Below are positions 62,641 through 64,000 of a DNA stretch of 64,000 nt, one piece after another. Within the stretch, counting starts at the first letter, position 1. Every line of letters begins with the position of its first letter. A program made the translations under genes and the position numbers. This DNA is from Drosophila persimilis (Eukaryota > Arthropoda > Insecta > Diptera > Drosophilidae), in the NCBI RefSeq assembly GCF_003286085.1, contig NW_020825288.1, forward strand, positions 16,802,001 through 16,866,000, read 5' to 3'. Under the pieces are notes generated by a model. That model worked only from the letters and a program-made list of their open reading frames with translations, was not told the DNA's origin and searched no databases.

Positions 62641-63137
62641 GGGAGTGTAGTACTGAAGTATTTGCAATGACTTCCATTCAGTGTAGGAAGGGTATCTCAA
62701 CATCGTTGTGGCAGAAATTCTCCATATTTCCATTCAATATTCCCATTTTCTGTTGTAGTTATGAGAAAGTTATTGGTGTACTTGTTGTTTGTGTCCTTAT
62801 GTATAAGAACATGAACATGTACATGAGTGCATGACAGCTGGTGGCGGCGCGCACTTTGCGCCTTTGCCCACAAATTACTGCAGTCAAATTGATCGATTGT
62901 GCCTGAAAAGGAGCGACAGAGACGGCCGGATACCGGTACAGAGAGAGAGGGGTAGCAAGGGAGACGCTAAAGGGCTGTGCTCGATGTCGTAATGGGAACA
63001 GAGACAGAGAAAGACAGCCAGAGCAGACCAGAAACGGCAGAGAGACAGAGAGAGAAAGTTTTATGATATAAGGCAAAAGGCACTGAACTGTGGTAAACGA
63101 TTTGTTGTTGTTTTTGTCTTCCACATTGCATGCCACA

Positions 63138-63141
<4 letters not shown>

Positions 63142-63170
<29 letters not shown>
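63142..63170. repeat. (CA)14 microsatellite
   Basis: An uninterrupted CA run inside a longer CA/CG-rich stretch (63133-63188). Confidence 0.9.
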
Positions 63171-63175
<5 letters not shown>

Positions 63176-64000
63176 CGCACACGCACACTCTTCTGACACA
63201 CTGCCAGGAGAGAGGCACACACAAGGACTCACACACAGATGAATTGAATTAAATTGGATTCGTTGAGTTTGTGTAAACAAAATTTTAATGTCTTTTTGCT
63301 TTTGAAGTCATTCACTCAAACTCAAGTTGAGCTGTGCAGCATACAGCACCCAGCACTTAGGCAGAGGCTCAGGAGCGAGGACCCAGGACCAGTACGAGGC
63401 TCAGGATCAGGACCAGGCCCAAACTCAGAATCCACTACGCGAGACTGGGGACACCAGACAGAGGCAATGAGAAGACAAAGGCGGCTAAAAGGGGGACAGG
63501 ATGAGTGTGGGAGTCGGAGACGGAGTCGGCCATGATGTTGATATGTCTGACATAAATTTCATCAACTGTCTAAGTTAATGACAGTAAATTTGTTTGAAAA
63601 TTGCTTTAAAATGGCAGGGCAACCAAGCAGCGCAAAAACAGAAAGAGCGAGAGAGAGAGAGAAAGGGTGTGGGTGTGGGAGGATGAATGGGTGGAGGGGA
63701 AGGCTGCCACGTTGGTTAGTTGTTAAGGTAGGCACACACACACACATACAGCCAGAGATACTTCTGGCAGATACACACGCATACAACGAAATCGCTTGGG
63801 CGCCATGTCGCTCGCGCGCTGTGTGTCGCTGTGACAGCCATGCGCCAAAGATGCCAGCTAGAGCCAAAGAAATGACTGAATCCAACGAAATGTGTCATGA
63901 TAACTCAAATAAAGAATGGAAGCCAACCCATGCTGAAGCCCGGCCCTGCTGCTACTCTCCTGAGTTCAAGTCATTCAGCCAGCCGCGAAATGCAAAGTGC

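Larger units (their letters stand above)
57614..64000. other. Gene-free block to right edge
   Basis: Repeats listed separately take up much of this block. A TCCATCTC array lies near 57770-57800, CAGTCA text near 60297-60325 and GA or CA tracts near 62940-63060, 63643-63664 and 63731-63747. The longest open frame (173 codons, minus, 62759-63280) is made by the CA/GA tracts. No exon was recognised up to the edge. Confidence 0.5.

Noticed and set aside
62759-63280. 173-codon minus-strand frame rich in Cys and Val
   Set aside because: Generated by the CA tract at 63142-63170 and GA tracts.
1-64000. CRISPR arrays, operons or prokaryotic mobile elements
   Set aside because: The window is animal nuclear DNA. 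Tandem repeats here are contiguous microsatellites without unique spacers, and no transposase or reverse transcriptase frame was seen.

Overview
The window reads as nuclear DNA of a drosophilid fly, probably a Drosophila outside the melanogaster subgroup. The clearest evidence is a complete four-exon odorant receptor gene (11208-12539) recognised as the Or98b orthologue. It has three tiny introns (53, 57 and 61 bp) with standard GT/AG borders. The rest of the DNA has the usual fly intergenic texture: CA, GA and CAG microsatellites, AT-rich homeodomain-type motifs and no operon-like gene packing. Or98b lies on Muller element E in D. melanogaster, so the same element is the likely location here. 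The species itself is not determined. || Layout. Positions 1-739 (minus strand) hold the 5' part of an intact protein gene that runs off the left edge; at least 246 codons are open. Just upstream of it (1201-1266) is an exact 22-bp-period triple repeat. Each unit carries the nine bases AGGTGGCGC, which match the core of the fly CTCF insulator motif. Next comes a gene-like but frame-broken stretch (1318-1749) with a polyadenylation signal behind it, perhaps a decayed gene copy. Positions 1.8-11.1 kb are non-coding, with triplet repeats near 2.4-2.7 kb and AT-rich patches. The Or98b gene follows, with a TATA box at 11161. || From 12.54 kb to the right edge (51.5 kb) I find no exon, RNA gene or transposon coding sequence I can defend. 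Open frames there are short, overlap on both strands, or are made by low-complexity repeats. The block holds many microsatellites, two diverged local duplications (16996-17369 and 23188-23643), two G-quadruplex-type tracts of opposite orientation (15895-15930 and 60631-60682) and a 16-bp perfect palindrome (58042-58057). It also holds a cluster of Zeste-, GAGA- and Pho-type motifs (57163-57613) and several AT-rich patches. For a fly genome this is unusually empty of genes. It is best read as a regulatory desert or part of a very long intron of a gene whose exons lie outside the window. || No multi-gene system is visible. The two supported genes (a hypothetical, possibly sperm-related protein and an olfactory receptor) show no functional link. 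The most interesting signals are the CTCF-like triple repeat, the decayed gene-like segment beside it, and the size and internal structure of the gene-free block.
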